A DNA stretch of 64,000 bases from Chitinivorax sp. B (GCF_005503445.1 NZ_SCOH01000002.1:1-64000); one strand, 5' to 3'; counted from the stretch's first letter, positions 10,917-20,628 are shown. The notes: a model not told the origin generated them from the letters alone. Translations and numbers: made by a program.

Positions 10917-12518
10917 CTAGGTCGCCGCTGCAATGGTAATTCGATTTCGGCCCGCTCGCTTTGAAGCGTACAATGCCTCATCAGCTGCATTGATCAACTC
11001 TTCAACTGAATCAAAACCTGGATAGGCAGACACACCAGCACTAAACGTGATATTGAAACGGGTATCACGATATGGGTGTTCGATCAGGGCAAAATCTCCA
11101 CGAATCCGGTCCAGCACCAATCGAGCCTGCTCTGCATCCACACCAACCAAACCGATCACAAACTCTTCGCCACCATAACGGCCAATAATATCGCTCTTAC
11201 GTAATCGCTGTTTGAGCAACCAGGCCAAACTTCGAATGATTTGATCTCCCACAGGGTGACCGTAGGTATCATTCACTTTCTTGAAATGATCGATATCTAA
11301 CATCGCTACCGCCAACCGGCCATTTTCCCGCAGAGCGTAATTCAATGCAGCATCCAACGATGTTTTTGTACTGGTATGATTGAGTAAGCCCGTCAGACTG
11401 TCGTGAAACATTGAACGCCGCAACATGCGATAGCGCTCAATTTTGCTTTTTACAATCGCATTTAGAAAAACTTGATTGAACGGTTTGGTCAGGAAATGAT
11501 CCCCCCCCAAGCGCAATGCATCAACCTGCAACGCTACATCAGTTTCACCCGATAAATAGACAATAGGGATCGACAGAAATTCGTTGTGTTGCCGAATAAC
11601 ACGAGCAGCCTCAACACCCGTGCAATTGGGCATGTACATATCCATCAGGATCAAATCTGGCTGGAACTGCCTCAAGGCATTGAGAACCTGAAGTGGGTCT
11701 TGAATTGATTGTGTCGTGATATGGTGCTCTTCCAACGCACGCTGAATGGCCCTTGCTGCTGTTAGAGAATCCTCTACCACCAATACCCGGAACGGCTCCT
11801 GATCCGTAGGGTCGTTCAGCTCAAGGATTTGTGCTACCACACCTTGCAAGGAAGCTCCATGTGGAAAGCACCAGTCCGCACCACTTTTCAAGGCAAGTTG
11901 CAGTAAACGAAAATCCGAAGGCACGGACAAACCAATAATTTGTGCGAGTCGATGCTGTTCACGCAATACTTTTAACCGCGTAGACCAATCCTCCGTTGGA
12001 ATGTCATTAGTATCAAGCAATATTAAAGGATTGGGAGGGGCATCCAGCGGCAGCCGATCATCCCACCGCAGCTCCAGCACCTTTACCCCAAAATAGGTAA
12101 GCTGCCCAAGCAAATCCAACCACTCCTCGGCTGAATGTCCAATGAAATAGACAACTCGTGTAGGCCGCATTTCCTGTTGACTACGGCCAGCGCGACGATC
12201 ATCCAAACGTTCTGTCGCGTGGACGTAACTTTCCACCAACTTGGAAAGTGTATGCACTCGGTCATGCAGATCCTGCATCGACATATCCGGCATAGGGTGA
12301 TTGGTTTCATCACCAAACAGCGACAACGCAATCTGCTCAAGCTCCTTACTAGCGTGAAGCAGGCCAGTGACTGCCTTATCGATCAGATAATCGGTAAATG
12401 CATTAAGGGAAACCGCAAACTCGACGAAGTTCTCAAAGCTTGGAACTTTGCGATACCGTTGCCAGGTCAAGATCAGAGCCTGGTTCTTTTGGGCGAGTTC
12501 GACCGGCGAACAGGACAT
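10917..12518 (-). CDS. Response regulator diguanylate cyclase (pseudo-REC, REC, GGDEF)
   Basis: A 533-residue soluble protein. Residues 1-115 are a helical segment, 120-235 look like a receiver fold with only a partial acidic pocket (LLDTND, D169), 243-360 are a full receiver with VVED and phospho-acceptor D293 in LILMDMYMP plus K345, and 370-533 are a GGDEF domain with the active-site form GGEEF at 449-453. An RxxD product-inhibition site (R440-D443) sits exactly five residues before it. It should make c-di-GMP under control of phosphorylation and feedback. No partner kinase lies beside it, so it is an orphan regulator. It is upstream of lpxC, which seems incidental. Confidence 0.9.
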   Translation of the reverse strand: MSCSPVELAQKNQALILTWQRYRKVPSFENFVEFAVSLNAFTDYLIDKAVTGLLHASKELEQIALSLFGDETNHPMPDMSMQDLHDRVHTLSKLVESYVHATERLDDRRAGRSQQEMRPTRVVYFIGHSAEEWLDLLGQLTYFGVKVLELRWDDRLPLDAPPNPLILLDTNDIPTEDWSTRLKVLREQHRLAQIIGLSVPSDFRLLQLALKSGADWCFPHGASLQGVVAQILELNDPTDQEPFRVLVVEDSLTAARAIQRALEEHHITTQSIQDPLQVLNALRQFQPDLILMDMYMPNCTGVEAARVIRQHNEFLSIPIVYLSGETDVALQVDALRLGGDHFLTKPFNQVFLNAIVKSKIERYRMLRRSMFHDSLTGLLNHTSTKTSLDAALNYALRENGRLAVAMLDIDHFKKVNDTYGHPVGDQIIRSLAWLLKQRLRKSDIIGRYGGEEFVIGLVGVDAEQARLVLDRIRGDFALIEHPYRDTRFNITFSAGVSAYPGFDSVEELINAADEALYASKRAGRNRITIAAAT

Positions 12519-12626
12519 TTATGGAGTCTTGATATCAATATCCGAGGAAGGCCATAACCAACACGGCCACTTAGGAATATTCTAGCACGGTCGTTGAAGT
12601 CTGCCTGGAATCCATCGCCCAAACAA

Positions 12627-12648
12627 AAGGCCAGCATAAGCTGGCCTT
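12627..12648 (-). terminator. Terminator of the tRNA-Lys cluster
   Basis: A perfect 9-bp stem (AAGGCCAGC / GCTGGCCTT) with an ATAA loop, followed on the minus strand by TTGTTT after the stem. It lies directly after the last tRNA gene in transcription order. Confidence 0.85.
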
Positions 12649-12653
12649 AATTT

Positions 12654-12729
12654 TGGTGGGTTGTGCGCGACTCGAACGCGCGACCAACGGATTAAAAGTC
12701 CGCTGCTCTACCGACTGAGCTAACAACCC
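12654..12729 (-). tRNA. tRNA-Lys (anticodon TTT), copy 2
   Basis: A 76-nt cloverleaf on the minus strand with acceptor GGGTTGT/ACAACCC, anticodon loop CTTTTAA (anticodon TTT) and encoded CCA. Its sequence is identical to the tRNA at 12777-12852. It is the last gene of a three-tRNA transcript ending in the hairpin at 12627-12648. Confidence 0.95.
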
Positions 12730-12776
12730 GGTTTTTTGCGGGTATTGAAATCGTGCAATTGCGATTTCATTGAAAT

Positions 12777-12852
12777 TGGTGGGTTGTGCGCGACTCGAAC
12801 GCGCGACCAACGGATTAAAAGTCCGCTGCTCTACCGACTGAGCTAACAACCC
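12777..12852 (-). tRNA. tRNA-Lys (anticodon TTT), copy 1
   Basis: A 76-nt minus-strand tRNA with anticodon TTT and encoded CCA, identical in sequence to the copy at 12654-12729. The spacer between the two is 47 bp. Identical copies suggest recent tandem duplication or gene conversion. Confidence 0.95.
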
Positions 12853-12882
12853 GCACGCGGCGAGCTGCCACGGGAGGAAACT

Positions 12883-12958
12883 TGGTGGGTTGTGTAGGGA
12901 TCGAACCTACGACCTACGGATTAAGAGTCCGCTGCTCTACCAACTGAGCTAACAACCC
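12883..12958 (-). tRNA. tRNA-Lys (anticodon CTT)
   Basis: A 76-nt minus-strand cloverleaf with the same acceptor stem as its neighbours but anticodon loop CTCTTAA (anticodon CTT) and a different T stem (GTAGG/CCTAC). It reads AAG codons and is first in the tRNA transcript. Confidence 0.95.
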
Positions 12959-13021
12959 AAGAAGGCCGGCATTTTAACAATCGTATGAAAATTGTCAACT
13001 AATTAACCGACCTTTTTAAAA

Positions 13022-13699
13022 TCAACGATAGCGCGTTACATCAACAACCCCTGCCAATTCAAAGCCTTCCTTGCGCAAACGGCATGAGTCACATTGCCCA
13101 CAAGCACGTCCTTCTTCATCGGCCAGATAGCAGGAAACAGTCAGTGCATAATCCACTGCGCGGGTGACACCGGCAGAAATAATCTCTGCTTTGGTAAGAT
13201 CAATCAACGGAGTATGGATTTTGAAAGGATGCCCTTCCACCGCAACTTTGGTAGCAAGGTTAGCCATATCTTCGAAAGCCGAAATATATTCAGGGCGACA
13301 ATCTGGATACCCAGAATAATCCACAGCATTGACACCGACAAAGATGTCTTGTGCCTGTAGAACCTCTGCCCAAGCCAACGCATATGAAAGCATGATGGTA
13401 TTCCGTGCAGGGACATAAGTCACTGGAATAACACCCTCCTGCACCCCATCCGTTGGCACGTCAATTGACTTATCAGTTAATGCAGAGCCTCCAAATGCAG
13501 CCAGATCAATAGTCGCCAACCGATGCTCACGGGCACCCAAGGCATGAGCAACACGTTTGGCAGCAGCCAATTCAGCCGAATGACGCTGACCATACTGGAA
13601 GCTCAAGCAATAGCAATCAAAACTCTGTTCTTTAGCAATAGCCAGCACCGTTGCAGAATCAAGCCCGCCAGACAGCAGGATGACAGCTTTTTTGTTCAT
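13022..13699 (-). CDS. queC: 7-cyano-7-deazaguanine synthase QueC
   Basis: A 225-residue PP-loop enzyme that converts 7-carboxy-7-deazaguanine to preQ0 in queuosine synthesis, using ATP and ammonia. The ATP-binding SGGLDS motif is near the N-terminus and four cysteines near the C-terminus (C-Y-L-A then CGQCDSCR) form the zinc site. I chose the MNKKAV start because GAGGA lies 8 bp before it; an in-frame start 30 bp upstream would touch queE. It is last in the run that begins with ruvB and the tol genes and follows queE by 26 bp. Confidence 0.95.
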   Translation of the reverse strand: MNKKAVILLSGGLDSATVLAIAKEQSFDCYCLSFQYGQRHSAELAAAKRVAHALGAREHRLATIDLAAFGGSALTDKSIDVPTDGVQEGVIPVTYVPARNTIMLSYALAWAEVLQAQDIFVGVNAVDYSGYPDCRPEYISAFEDMANLATKVAVEGHPFKIHTPLIDLTKAEIISAGVTRAVDYALTVSCYLADEEGRACGQCDSCRLRKEGFELAGVVDVTRYR

Positions 13700-13725
13700 T
13701 TCAACCATCCTCAAAACCGAGCCGA

Positions 13726-14376
13726 TCATTTACCCGGGATATTACCCCATAACACTTTGTGCAACTGCAGCTGATACCTGACCGGCAAGCGGTCACGTAA
13801 TAACCAGTCGGCCAGTTCATGCGGCGCCACTCCACCATTGACTGGCGAGAATAGGACAGGGCAACGTAGATGTAACTGATGTTCCATCAACACTTGCTTG
13901 GCCCATTCATAATCCGCTTCGTGGCATATGACAAATTTCAGTTCATCATAAGGTGTCAACAATTCGATATTAGGCCAATGATTTTTCATGACCTCGCCAG
14001 AACCGGGGGTCTTCACATCAACGATCCGTGAAACACGAGGGTCGACATCATTGATTGGCAACGCACCACTGGTTTCCAGCGATACAGAATAGCCCTCATC
14101 ACAAAGCCGCTTCAAAAGCGTCAAACAGGTTTTCTGTGCCAGCGGCTCACCACCTGTCACACAAACATAGGGGGTACCATATTGCTGCACTTCATCCAAG
14201 ATACGATTAACGGTCCAGCCCGAGCCACCATGGAATGCATATTCGCTATCACAATATCCGCAGCGTAATGGACAACCGGTGAGGCGTACAAAAACCGTTG
14301 GTAAACCAACTCGGCTGGTTTCACCTTGTAGTGAATAGAAGATTTCAGTAATGCGTATGGATTGCGTGGTGGACAT
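13726..14376 (-). CDS. queE: 7-carboxy-7-deazaguanine synthase QueE (radical SAM)
   Basis: A 216-residue radical SAM enzyme that forms the 7-deazapurine ring from 6-carboxytetrahydropterin. The cluster-binding CPLRCGYC (CxxxCxxC) and the substrate-loop SLQGE are visible, and TGGEPL is the SAM-binding GGE motif. The start at MSTTQS is chosen by the family pattern; a GTG at 14406, 14 bp after the cpoB stop, is also possible. It makes the substrate for QueC encoded next. queD is not in the window. Confidence 0.94.
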   Translation of the reverse strand: MSTTQSIRITEIFYSLQGETSRVGLPTVFVRLTGCPLRCGYCDSEYAFHGGSGWTVNRILDEVQQYGTPYVCVTGGEPLAQKTCLTLLKRLCDEGYSVSLETSGALPINDVDPRVSRIVDVKTPGSGEVMKNHWPNIELLTPYDELKFVICHEADYEWAKQVLMEHQLHLRCPVLFSPVNGGVAPHELADWLLRDRLPVRYQLQLHKVLWGNIPGK

Positions 14377-14420
14377 CGTCTTGTGAGCCGGCGCGTTGTG
14401 ATGCACGTCGGCTGCTTGAA

Positions 14421-15218
14421 TTATCGGCTATTGGCAAGCAACCGCTTGGCTTTATCTGCGGCTGTTGAAACGGGATACTTGGCAACGAGGTCGTCAAGTG
14501 TCTTTCTGGCGGCTTTCTTCTCCCCCAACTCCAGCTGATTGGCGGCAATATTAAACATCGCATCCGGTACTTTGCTTGCATCCGCCCATGCGGCAATCAA
14601 CTTCTGCTGGGAGACAATCGCTCCTTTGTAATCTCGCAACGCTGACTGGGACATACCGATCCAGTATTGCGCATTCGGTGCCAGCTTACTCTCTGGGTAT
14701 GCTTTCAAGTATTCACGGAAGCCAGATACAGCTCCTTGATAATTACCCATTTTGTAAAGATTGAATGCCGCGTCATAAGCTGCCTGATCTCCTTCAGCTT
14801 TGGCCACGGTAACCAGTGGCTTTTCACCACCGCTACCCGTCCCAGCGTCAGCACCGCTATTGGGCTCCAAAGCACGCAGGCGACTATCCAGATCAATATA
14901 CAAATCCTTTTGTCGCTTTTGGGTTTGCTCGATGTTGTACTGCAACACCTCCAATTGCCCATTAAGTTTGTTCAGGTTATCCACTTGCGCATCCAGCTGC
15001 GAAACCAGATTGGATACCTTAAGGTTATCCACACGGGTTTCCAGTTGATTCAGACGATCACGCATTGCATGATTATCCTGACGCAATTGCTCAATCTGGG
15101 CTTTCAGATCAGCAATCATCTTGCGCGCTTCGGTGTCATCAAACAGCCCCGCTTGGCTGCTGGCAGCATAGGCCAGCAGCACTAGCGGGAACAGGCGCTT
15201 CATCAGACGCGGCATCAT
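14421..15218 (-). CDS. cpoB: Cell division coordinator CpoB (YbgF), Tol-Pal system
   Basis: A 265-residue periplasmic protein with a signal peptide ending S-S-Q-A-G near residue 23, an N-terminal coiled coil (about 30-110) that mediates trimerisation, a low-complexity linker, and a C-terminal TPR domain (about 135-265). CpoB links Tol-Pal function with septal peptidoglycan synthesis. It starts four bases after the pal stop codon, the standard place at the end of the tol operon. The first two codons are both ATG, and a third Met six residues in is an alternative start. Confidence 0.94.
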   Translation of the reverse strand: MMPRLMKRLFPLVLLAYAASSQAGLFDDTEARKMIADLKAQIEQLRQDNHAMRDRLNQLETRVDNLKVSNLVSQLDAQVDNLNKLNGQLEVLQYNIEQTQKRQKDLYIDLDSRLRALEPNSGADAGTGSGGEKPLVTVAKAEGDQAAYDAAFNLYKMGNYQGAVSGFREYLKAYPESKLAPNAQYWIGMSQSALRDYKGAIVSQQKLIAAWADASKVPDAMFNIAANQLELGEKKAARKTLDDLVAKYPVSTAADKAKRLLANSR

Positions 15219-15221
15219 CGC

Positions 15222-15764
15222 TTACTTATCGTCAGAATAAACGACATCAGCACGGCGGTTGATGGCAAATGCCTCTTCATCATGGCCCGTTGCCTTCGGC
15301 TTTTCTTCACCGTAACTGATGGTTTCGATCTGGCCTTCGGTTACACCGAGTGTCGACATCATCTTCTTAACCGCTTCAGCACGCTTCTGGCCAAGCGCAA
15401 GGTTGTATTCACGACTACCACGCTCATCTGCATTGCCTTCGATCTTGACTTTCAGGTCACGTTTCTCAGTCAAGTATTTAGCGTGTGCTTCAACCAGCGC
15501 CTTGTGATCGTCACGTACGACATACTTGTCATAGTCAAAATAGATGCTACGTTCAGCAAGCTTATTGTTCGGGTCTTGATGCGGCGGCAGATTGGCAGTG
15601 CTCAGGCCATCACTTGGCACCGGATTGGTTTCAGGTGACTTGGTCGTGTCTTGCTGCGAGGTTCTGTCTTCAACCGGTACCTTGGGGGTAGCTTCCGGCG
15701 CGGGAGTGCTGGCGCAAGCAGCCAACAGGCTGACTACCAAAGCGCTGAGCAGTACTTTTTTCAT
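15222..15764 (-). CDS. pal: Peptidoglycan-associated lipoprotein Pal
   Basis: A 180-residue lipoprotein with lipobox L-L-A-A-C after a short basic signal peptide, a proline/threonine-rich linker, and an OmpA-like domain with YFDYDKYVV and NADERGSREYN, the diaminopimelate-binding loop. Pal sits in the outer membrane, binds peptidoglycan and is moved to the septum by Tol proteins. The chosen ATG follows AGGAGA by 6 bp; a longer in-frame opening of 20 codons lacks a signal and is rejected. A 195-bp gap separates it from tolB and may hold a second promoter. Confidence 0.96.
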   Translation of the reverse strand: MKKVLLSALVVSLLAACASTPAPEATPKVPVEDRTSQQDTTKSPETNPVPSDGLSTANLPPHQDPNNKLAERSIYFDYDKYVVRDDHKALVEAHAKYLTEKRDLKVKIEGNADERGSREYNLALGQKRAEAVKKMMSTLGVTEGQIETISYGEEKPKATGHDEEAFAINRRADVVYSDDK

Positions 15765-15959
15765 GTTTTCTCCTAATGATATAGGTGGGAATACTTCCCG
15801 GCGGGGTAAGTTTGATCTTCCCACTTAACTGATTATGTTAACGTATCTGGTCCAAATATGATCGATTCAGGCATCAATACTGAACAATACAGAACCACCA
15901 AATGGGCTGGAGATACTTGGTATTCCGCATAAAACACAGAGTCATCTCAAGCCAGACCT

Positions 15960-17252
15960 TTATTGAAAAGCTGGGCTCCATGCTGGTTCACGAATATCGC
16001 CTGATTGCACACGTAAGCGCTGCTTGACCCGACCATCACTTGATGCAGCCGCAAGCACCCCCCTGCGCCCTACTTCAGTGGCATAGAGAATGATTTTACC
16101 GTTTGGCGCAAAAGATGGCGATTCATCTGCCGCAGTATCGGACACAATTGTCGTCACACCACTCGCCAAATCCATCACAGCCACCTGAAATTTGCCACTT
16201 TCCCGTTTGACGAAAGTCAGGTTCTTACCATCAGGGCTAAACCGTGGCGATACACAATAATCACAATCAAAAGTCACACGCCGGACATCACCACCAGAAG
16301 AAGACATCATATAGATTTGAGGGCTGCCACCTCGATCAGAGGTAAACACGATGCGGCTACCATCAGGCGAGAACTCCGGCTCGGTATCAATACCGGAGCT
16401 ATTGGTGAGTCGAGTCAAGCCAGAACCATCTGCGTTCATTCCATAGATCTGCGACAAGCCGTCCTTGGTCAGCACCACAGCCAATCGACTTCCATCTGGC
16501 GACCAGGCTGGTGCGCTGTTGCTGCCCTTTGAGGCCGACACGACACGACGTTGCCCGGTAGCTAGCACATGCGAATAAACGATAGGTTTTTTCTGCTCGA
16601 AGGACACGTACGCCAATTTTGCACCATCTGCAGACCATGCTGGCGAGATGATTGGCTCTGAAGAAGCCAGTACGGTTTGTGCATTGAAGCCATCAGCATC
16701 AGCCACTTGAAGTTCATAACGCTTACCTTGCTTCAGGATATAGGCGATTCTGGTCGCAAACACACCTTTGTCACCTGTCAGTTTCTCGTAGATCACATCC
16801 GCAATCTTATGGCCCGCCAAACGAATCTGATTCGGTTTGACCACATGGCTTACCCCGGCCAACTGCTGTTTGCGCAATACATCCATCAAGCGCACACGAA
16901 TAGTGGCGGACCCATCGCCATTATCACTCACCGACCCAATGGCAATCGCTTCCGCCCCTTTGCTCTGCCAGTCCCCATAATTGAGTTGATTGGGTTCGGT
17001 GGGCACGGGATTGACACTGGCGGCATCCACCAGCTTGAACATGCCGCTACGCGCCAGATCAGCTTGCACAATGGCTGTTACCGATTCCTTGAGGACGCCT
17101 TCTTTACCCAAGGGCGCAATAGCCACCGGGATCTGCTTAGCGCCACCGCCAATAATCTCGATGGTCAAGGCCGCATTTGCGTATTGACATGCCAAACCGC
17201 AAGCCAGTGCGGCCATGGCGAATAGTTTTTTGCTGATCATGAAACGACTCAT
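15960..17252 (-). CDS. tolB: Tol-Pal system periplasmic protein TolB
   Basis: A 430-residue periplasmic beta-propeller. The signal peptide ends near Q-Y-A-N-A, an N-terminal domain follows (about 30-160), then six propeller repeats with WSPDGS and FSPDGS blades (about 190-425). TolB binds Pal and is competed off by TolA. The ATG at 17252 follows GGATGGAG closely; a TTG at 17264 is also open. It begins directly after the tolA stop. Confidence 0.96.
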   Translation of the reverse strand: MSRFMISKKLFAMAALACGLACQYANAALTIEIIGGGAKQIPVAIAPLGKEGVLKESVTAIVQADLARSGMFKLVDAASVNPVPTEPNQLNYGDWQSKGAEAIAIGSVSDNGDGSATIRVRLMDVLRKQQLAGVSHVVKPNQIRLAGHKIADVIYEKLTGDKGVFATRIAYILKQGKRYELQVADADGFNAQTVLASSEPIISPAWSADGAKLAYVSFEQKKPIVYSHVLATGQRRVVSASKGSNSAPAWSPDGSRLAVVLTKDGLSQIYGMNADGSGLTRLTNSSGIDTEPEFSPDGSRIVFTSDRGGSPQIYMMSSSGGDVRRVTFDCDYCVSPRFSPDGKNLTFVKRESGKFQVAVMDLASGVTTIVSDTAADESPSFAPNGKIILYATEVGRRGVLAAASSDGRVKQRLRVQSGDIREPAWSPAFQ

Positions 17253-17264
17253 TACTCCATCCAA

Positions 17265-18038
17265 TCAATCGTTGGGCCTGAACACCAAACGCAACACTCG
17301 AAAATCCTGGAAACGCATGCCATCCGGCAATGGCGGCAATGGGCTGGATTTCAAAATGGCACGCTCAATCGAATCATCGTAGGCGGTGCTGCCACTGGAC
17401 TTGCGCTTGACAACATTAAGCACTTCCATCGTCGGCAACAACGTCACTTCAAACACGGCTTCTGGGTTGTCGCGCACATCATCGGGCACATTCACGAAGC
17501 GCTTGATCCGCGATTGCACTTGCGAAATATAGTCTCCAACTGCCTTCTGTTTAGCTGTATCAGCAGCAGCCTTGAGCTTGGCCTCATTTTGTGCAGCCGC
17601 CCTGGCCAAGGCATCCTGCGCTGTTTTAAGCTCATGCTTGATCTTCTCATCTGGCGGCACTGGCTTAAGCTCAGGCTTTTTCTCAACCGGCTTGGATTCC
17701 GGTTTCGGCTCTGGTTTCTTCTCTATCTTTTCCGGCTCACGCTTTTCAGGCACCTTCTTGGGTTCCTTGATAGCAATGTCCGGTTTGGCAATGTGATCCG
17801 ACACCTCCGGGTCCGGTTCAGGCACCGGACGTTTCACCACCTTCTTTGGCGGAGTAGGCTGCTCAACCGGGCGTGTGGTTGGCTTGGGCATGCCCGCCCA
17901 CAATTCGACCGATACCGGTTGTTTGCGTTCATTCTGCCACTGCAGGCCAAATACCAGTAGACAGAAAAAAACCACATGAACGCCGACAGACAATGCGAGC
18001 GATAGCCCCCGTTTGTCTTCATGTTGCGACTGCGTCAT
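17265..18038 (-). CDS. tolA: Tol-Pal system inner-membrane protein TolA
   Basis: A 257-residue TonB-like protein. There is one membrane helix at about residues 14-34, a long periplasmic stalk rich in Lys, Pro and Glu (about 50-170), and a C-terminal TolA/TonB domain (about 175-257). TolA couples the proton-driven TolQR motor to TolB-Pal. The stalk is shorter and richer in proline than the helical E. coli stalk. Its ATG overlaps the tolR stop by four bases. Confidence 0.94.
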   Translation of the reverse strand: MTQSQHEDKRGLSLALSVGVHVVFFCLLVFGLQWQNERKQPVSVELWAGMPKPTTRPVEQPTPPKKVVKRPVPEPDPEVSDHIAKPDIAIKEPKKVPEKREPEKIEKKPEPKPESKPVEKKPELKPVPPDEKIKHELKTAQDALARAAAQNEAKLKAAADTAKQKAVGDYISQVQSRIKRFVNVPDDVRDNPEAVFEVTLLPTMEVLNVVKRKSSGSTAYDDSIERAILKSSPLPPLPDGMRFQDFRVLRLVFRPND

Positions 18039-18451
18039 TTGCTCTCCGGCCGCACCAGCAGCCCAACACGGCTGATCTGCTCACGTTGCAGGCGATCCAT
18101 TACACGCATCACCGCATCGTATTTCACATTCTTGTCTGCTGAAATCACAACCGGACGATCGGCTTTGTTTGCTACCGCGGTCTTGACCTGCGACACCAGT
18201 TCATCCAGCGACAAATGCTGGGTATTGCGTTTACTTTCCGTGTCTCGCAAGGTCAGTTCGCCTTTGGCATCGATCTGCACTTCCAGAGGCGAAGCAGGTG
18301 GCGTCTCGGCTTTGCCGATACTGGGCAAGTCGACAGTACCGGATTGCATCATCGGTGCAGCCACCATAAAGATGACCAACAGTACCAACATCACGTCGAT
18401 GTAAGGTACGACGTTCATCTGCGCCATCGCGCGGCGACGGCGTCGACTCAT
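18035..18451 (-). CDS. tolR: Tol-Pal system proton-channel protein TolR
   Basis: A 138-residue ExbD/TolR protein with basic N-terminus RRRRR, a single membrane helix containing the essential Asp in VVPYIDVMLVLL, and a periplasmic domain. With TolQ it forms the proton-driven motor. It overlaps tolQ and tolA by four bases each, so the three are translationally coupled. Confidence 0.96.
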   Translation of the reverse strand: MSRRRRRAMAQMNVVPYIDVMLVLLVIFMVAAPMMQSGTVDLPSIGKAETPPASPLEVQIDAKGELTLRDTESKRNTQHLSLDELVSQVKTAVANKADRPVVISADKNVKYDAVMRVMDRLQREQISRVGLLVRPESK

Positions 18452-19122
18452 CGGTGTGCTCCCTGCCGCTGCAGGATGTTGGAAAATTCCTCGATGAAGC
18501 TTTCGAAACGCACCGCCAAACGATCAATATCAGCAGCAAAGCGGTTATAGGCAATCACAGCCGGGATAGCTGCAAACAAACCAATAGCAGTTGCAATCAA
18601 CGCCTCTGCAATGCCTGGTGCCACATGTGCCAATGTTGCCTGGCCTACGCTACCAAGCGCCCGAAATGAGTTCATGATGCCCCAAACAGTGCCAAACAGA
18701 CCAACATAGGGGCTGACCGAACCCACTGTCGCGAGAAATGACAAATGGCCATCCAGTTGATCAAGCTCCCGTTGAGAGGAAGCCTTCATTGCCCGACGAG
18801 TACTGTCCATGACGTCAGCCAGTTCTGCACCGGGGGTTTTGCGCTGCTTCATGAATTCTGTAAAGCCGGCTTCGAAAATTCGCTCTAGCGCCAAGCTTCG
18901 CCCCTGTACATCGGTATAAAGACGGTTCAAATCCGCCCCACTCCAAAAACGCTGTTCGAAATCAAGCGTGCGAGAGACCGCGTGGCGCACAGCAAATAGT
19001 TTGCTGAAGATCATCGCCCACGATGCCATCGACGCCAATGCCAAGCCCAGCATCACCAACTGCACCACAATACTGGCATTTGCAATCAAGCCTAGCATCG
19101 AGAGATCGTGACTGGTTTCCAC
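18448..19122 (-). CDS. tolQ: Tol-Pal system proton-channel protein TolQ
   Basis: A 224-residue MotA/TolQ/ExbB-family protein with three membrane helices: one near residues 17-38, and two near 130-155 and 165-190, including the A-T-A-I-G-L-F-A-A-I-P-A channel segment. It forms the pentameric part of the TolQR motor. It is the first tol gene here; the thioesterase gene ybgC that often precedes it is absent and ruvB lies upstream instead. A 100-bp gap to the small upstream gene may contain a promoter. Confidence 0.96.
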   Translation of the reverse strand: METSHDLSMLGLIANASIVVQLVMLGLALASMASWAMIFSKLFAVRHAVSRTLDFEQRFWSGADLNRLYTDVQGRSLALERIFEAGFTEFMKQRKTPGAELADVMDSTRRAMKASSQRELDQLDGHLSFLATVGSVSPYVGLFGTVWGIMNSFRALGSVGQATLAHVAPGIAEALIATAIGLFAAIPAVIAYNRFAADIDRLAVRFESFIEEFSNILQRQGAHR

Positions 19123-19222
19123 AATTTCCTTTCAACAAATCGATGATACGAAAACAGAGAATGATAACGTATTACAGAGAAAGTTCGCGATTTCGCCGAC
19201 GTTCCGGATAAAAACCAGCGGC

Positions 19223-19402
19223 TTAAAGCACCTTGAACAGCAGAATAGGTAACAGTACCAATGCAGCCACTAATTTGATCAAGTGCCACACCAACACCGG
19301 ATCAAGCGGTACCAGCGGTGGCGCCGGCTCGACAACAGGGCTGTCAACCACAGATGGCGCGACTTCTTCGTCATCCGTTGTATTGATCTTCGGCTCAGCC
19401 AT
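19223..19402 (-). CDS. 59-residue single-helix membrane protein between ruvB and tolQ
   Basis: A short frame of 59 codons. It starts with MAEPKINTTDDEE, has an acidic, proline-rich N-terminal half (VVEPAPPLVPLDP) and ends in one strongly hydrophobic helix (about residues 36-58, including LIKLVAALVLLPILLF). It begins 14 bp after the ruvB stop on the same strand, with 100 bp to tolQ. Composition and position suggest a real small inner-membrane protein, likely with the N-terminus in the cytoplasm. I do not recognise it; a link with RuvB or Tol is only positional. Confidence 0.6.
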   Translation of the reverse strand: MAEPKINTTDDEEVAPSVVDSPVVEPAPPLVPLDPVLVWHLIKLVAALVLLPILLFKVL

Positions 19403-19416
19403 GAATCATCACGGGG

Positions 19417-20487
19417 TCAGCTGCCATTCCACAAATCGCCGTTGACCGGCTGCGTTTGTGGCGCTTGCAAACCAAAATGTTGATAAGTGGACATAGTTGC
19501 CATTCGGCCACGCGGCGTACGCTGTAACAGACCTTGCTGAATGAGGTAGGGTTCCAGCACATCTTCGATCGTATCGGTACTTTCGCCAATCGCTGCGCCT
19601 ACATTGTCCAAACCTACCGGACCGCCACCAAATTTGTGAAGAATGGCGGACAACAGCTTGCGATCCATCAAATCCAACCCGGCATGGTCGACATCCAGCA
19701 TGAACAAGGCTGCATCGGCCACCTCCAGTGTGACATGACCATCAGCTTTAACCTCAGCAAAGTCACGCACCCGCCGCAACAAACGATTAGCAATACGAGG
19801 GGTGCCACGTGAACGACGAGCAATCTCGAAAGCACCATCCTCAGACATTTGCACATTCAGTAAACTGGCCGAACGCCTGACAATCTTGGTCAGTTCTTCC
19901 GGCGTGTAAAACTCAAGTCTGGCTACAATACCAAAGCGATCACGCAATGGATTGGTCAACATGCCCGCCCGAGTCGTCGCACCCACCAAGGTGAAGGGCG
20001 GTAGATCCAGTTTGACTGACCGGGCTGCCGGGCCTTCACCAATCATGATATCGAGCTGAAAGTCTTCCAGAGCCGGGTAAAGAATTTCCTCGACAACGGG
20101 GCTCAATCTGTGAATTTCATCAATGAACAACACATCATGCGGCTCAAGATTGGTCAGCAAAGCAGCCAGATCGCCAGCCCGCTCCAACACCGGACCAGAA
20201 GTCTGTCGCAAATTGACACCCAGCTCCCGCGCCACAATATGGGCTAATGTGGTCTTACCCAGACCTGGTGGGCCAAACAACAAGACATGATCCAATGCCT
20301 CGCCACGCATCTTGGCGGCCTGAATGAAGATAGAGAGTTGCCCGCGCGCCTTCTCCTGTCCCACATATTCGTCCAACAACTTGGGGCGTAATGCACGCTC
20401 CAATGCTTCTTCTTGGGCAGAAAGCTTATGTGAGGTGACGATCCGGTCTTCAGAGGGAGCTGCCTTGAGATTGTCAGTCTGGATCAT
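19417..20487 (-). CDS. ruvB: Holliday junction branch migration ATPase RuvB
   Basis: A 356-residue AAA+ helicase motor that drives branch migration with RuvA. Visible are Walker A GPPGLGKT, Walker [10 protein letters not shown], sensor GATTRAG and arginine region LRDRFG, then the C-terminal winged helix with TPRGR. The N-terminus [19 protein letters not shown] is typical. It is separated from ruvC-ruvA by the oppositely oriented ribB, an unusual arrangement. It heads the minus-strand run that leads into tol-pal. Confidence 0.97.
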   Translation of the reverse strand: MIQTDNLKAAPSEDRIVTSHKLSAQEEALERALRPKLLDEYVGQEKARGQLSIFIQAAKMRGEALDHVLLFGPPGLGKTTLAHIVARELGVNLRQTSGPVLERAGDLAALLTNLEPHDVLFIDEIHRLSPVVEEILYPALEDFQLDIMIGEGPAARSVKLDLPPFTLVGATTRAGMLTNPLRDRFGIVARLEFYTPEELTKIVRRSASLLNVQMSEDGAFEIARRSRGTPRIANRLLRRVRDFAEVKADGHVTLEVADAALFMLDVDHAGLDLMDRKLLSAILHKFGGGPVGLDNVGAAIGESTDTIEDVLEPYLIQQGLLQRTPRGRMATMSTYQHFGLQAPQTQPVNGDLWNGS

Positions 20488-20628
20488 GGTGGAGTCTGAT
20501 TACATGCATTTGATAAGACATTGTAACCCGGATAACAGCAAACTTAGCCCTGCTGCACACAGGGTTGAACCATCCCCATGATATGGATATAGTCCGCCTG
20601 CCGGCATACTGCCGGTAACATTCAGTGC

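Noticed and set aside
12571-12849. A 92-codon minus-strand frame with two copies of the same peptide block
   Set aside because: The repeated block is simply the two identical tRNA-Lys genes read as protein.
14667-15185. A 172-codon plus-strand frame opposite cpoB
   Set aside because: It is antisense to a clear coiled-coil gene and its Ile, Leu and Gln rich composition mirrors that gene.
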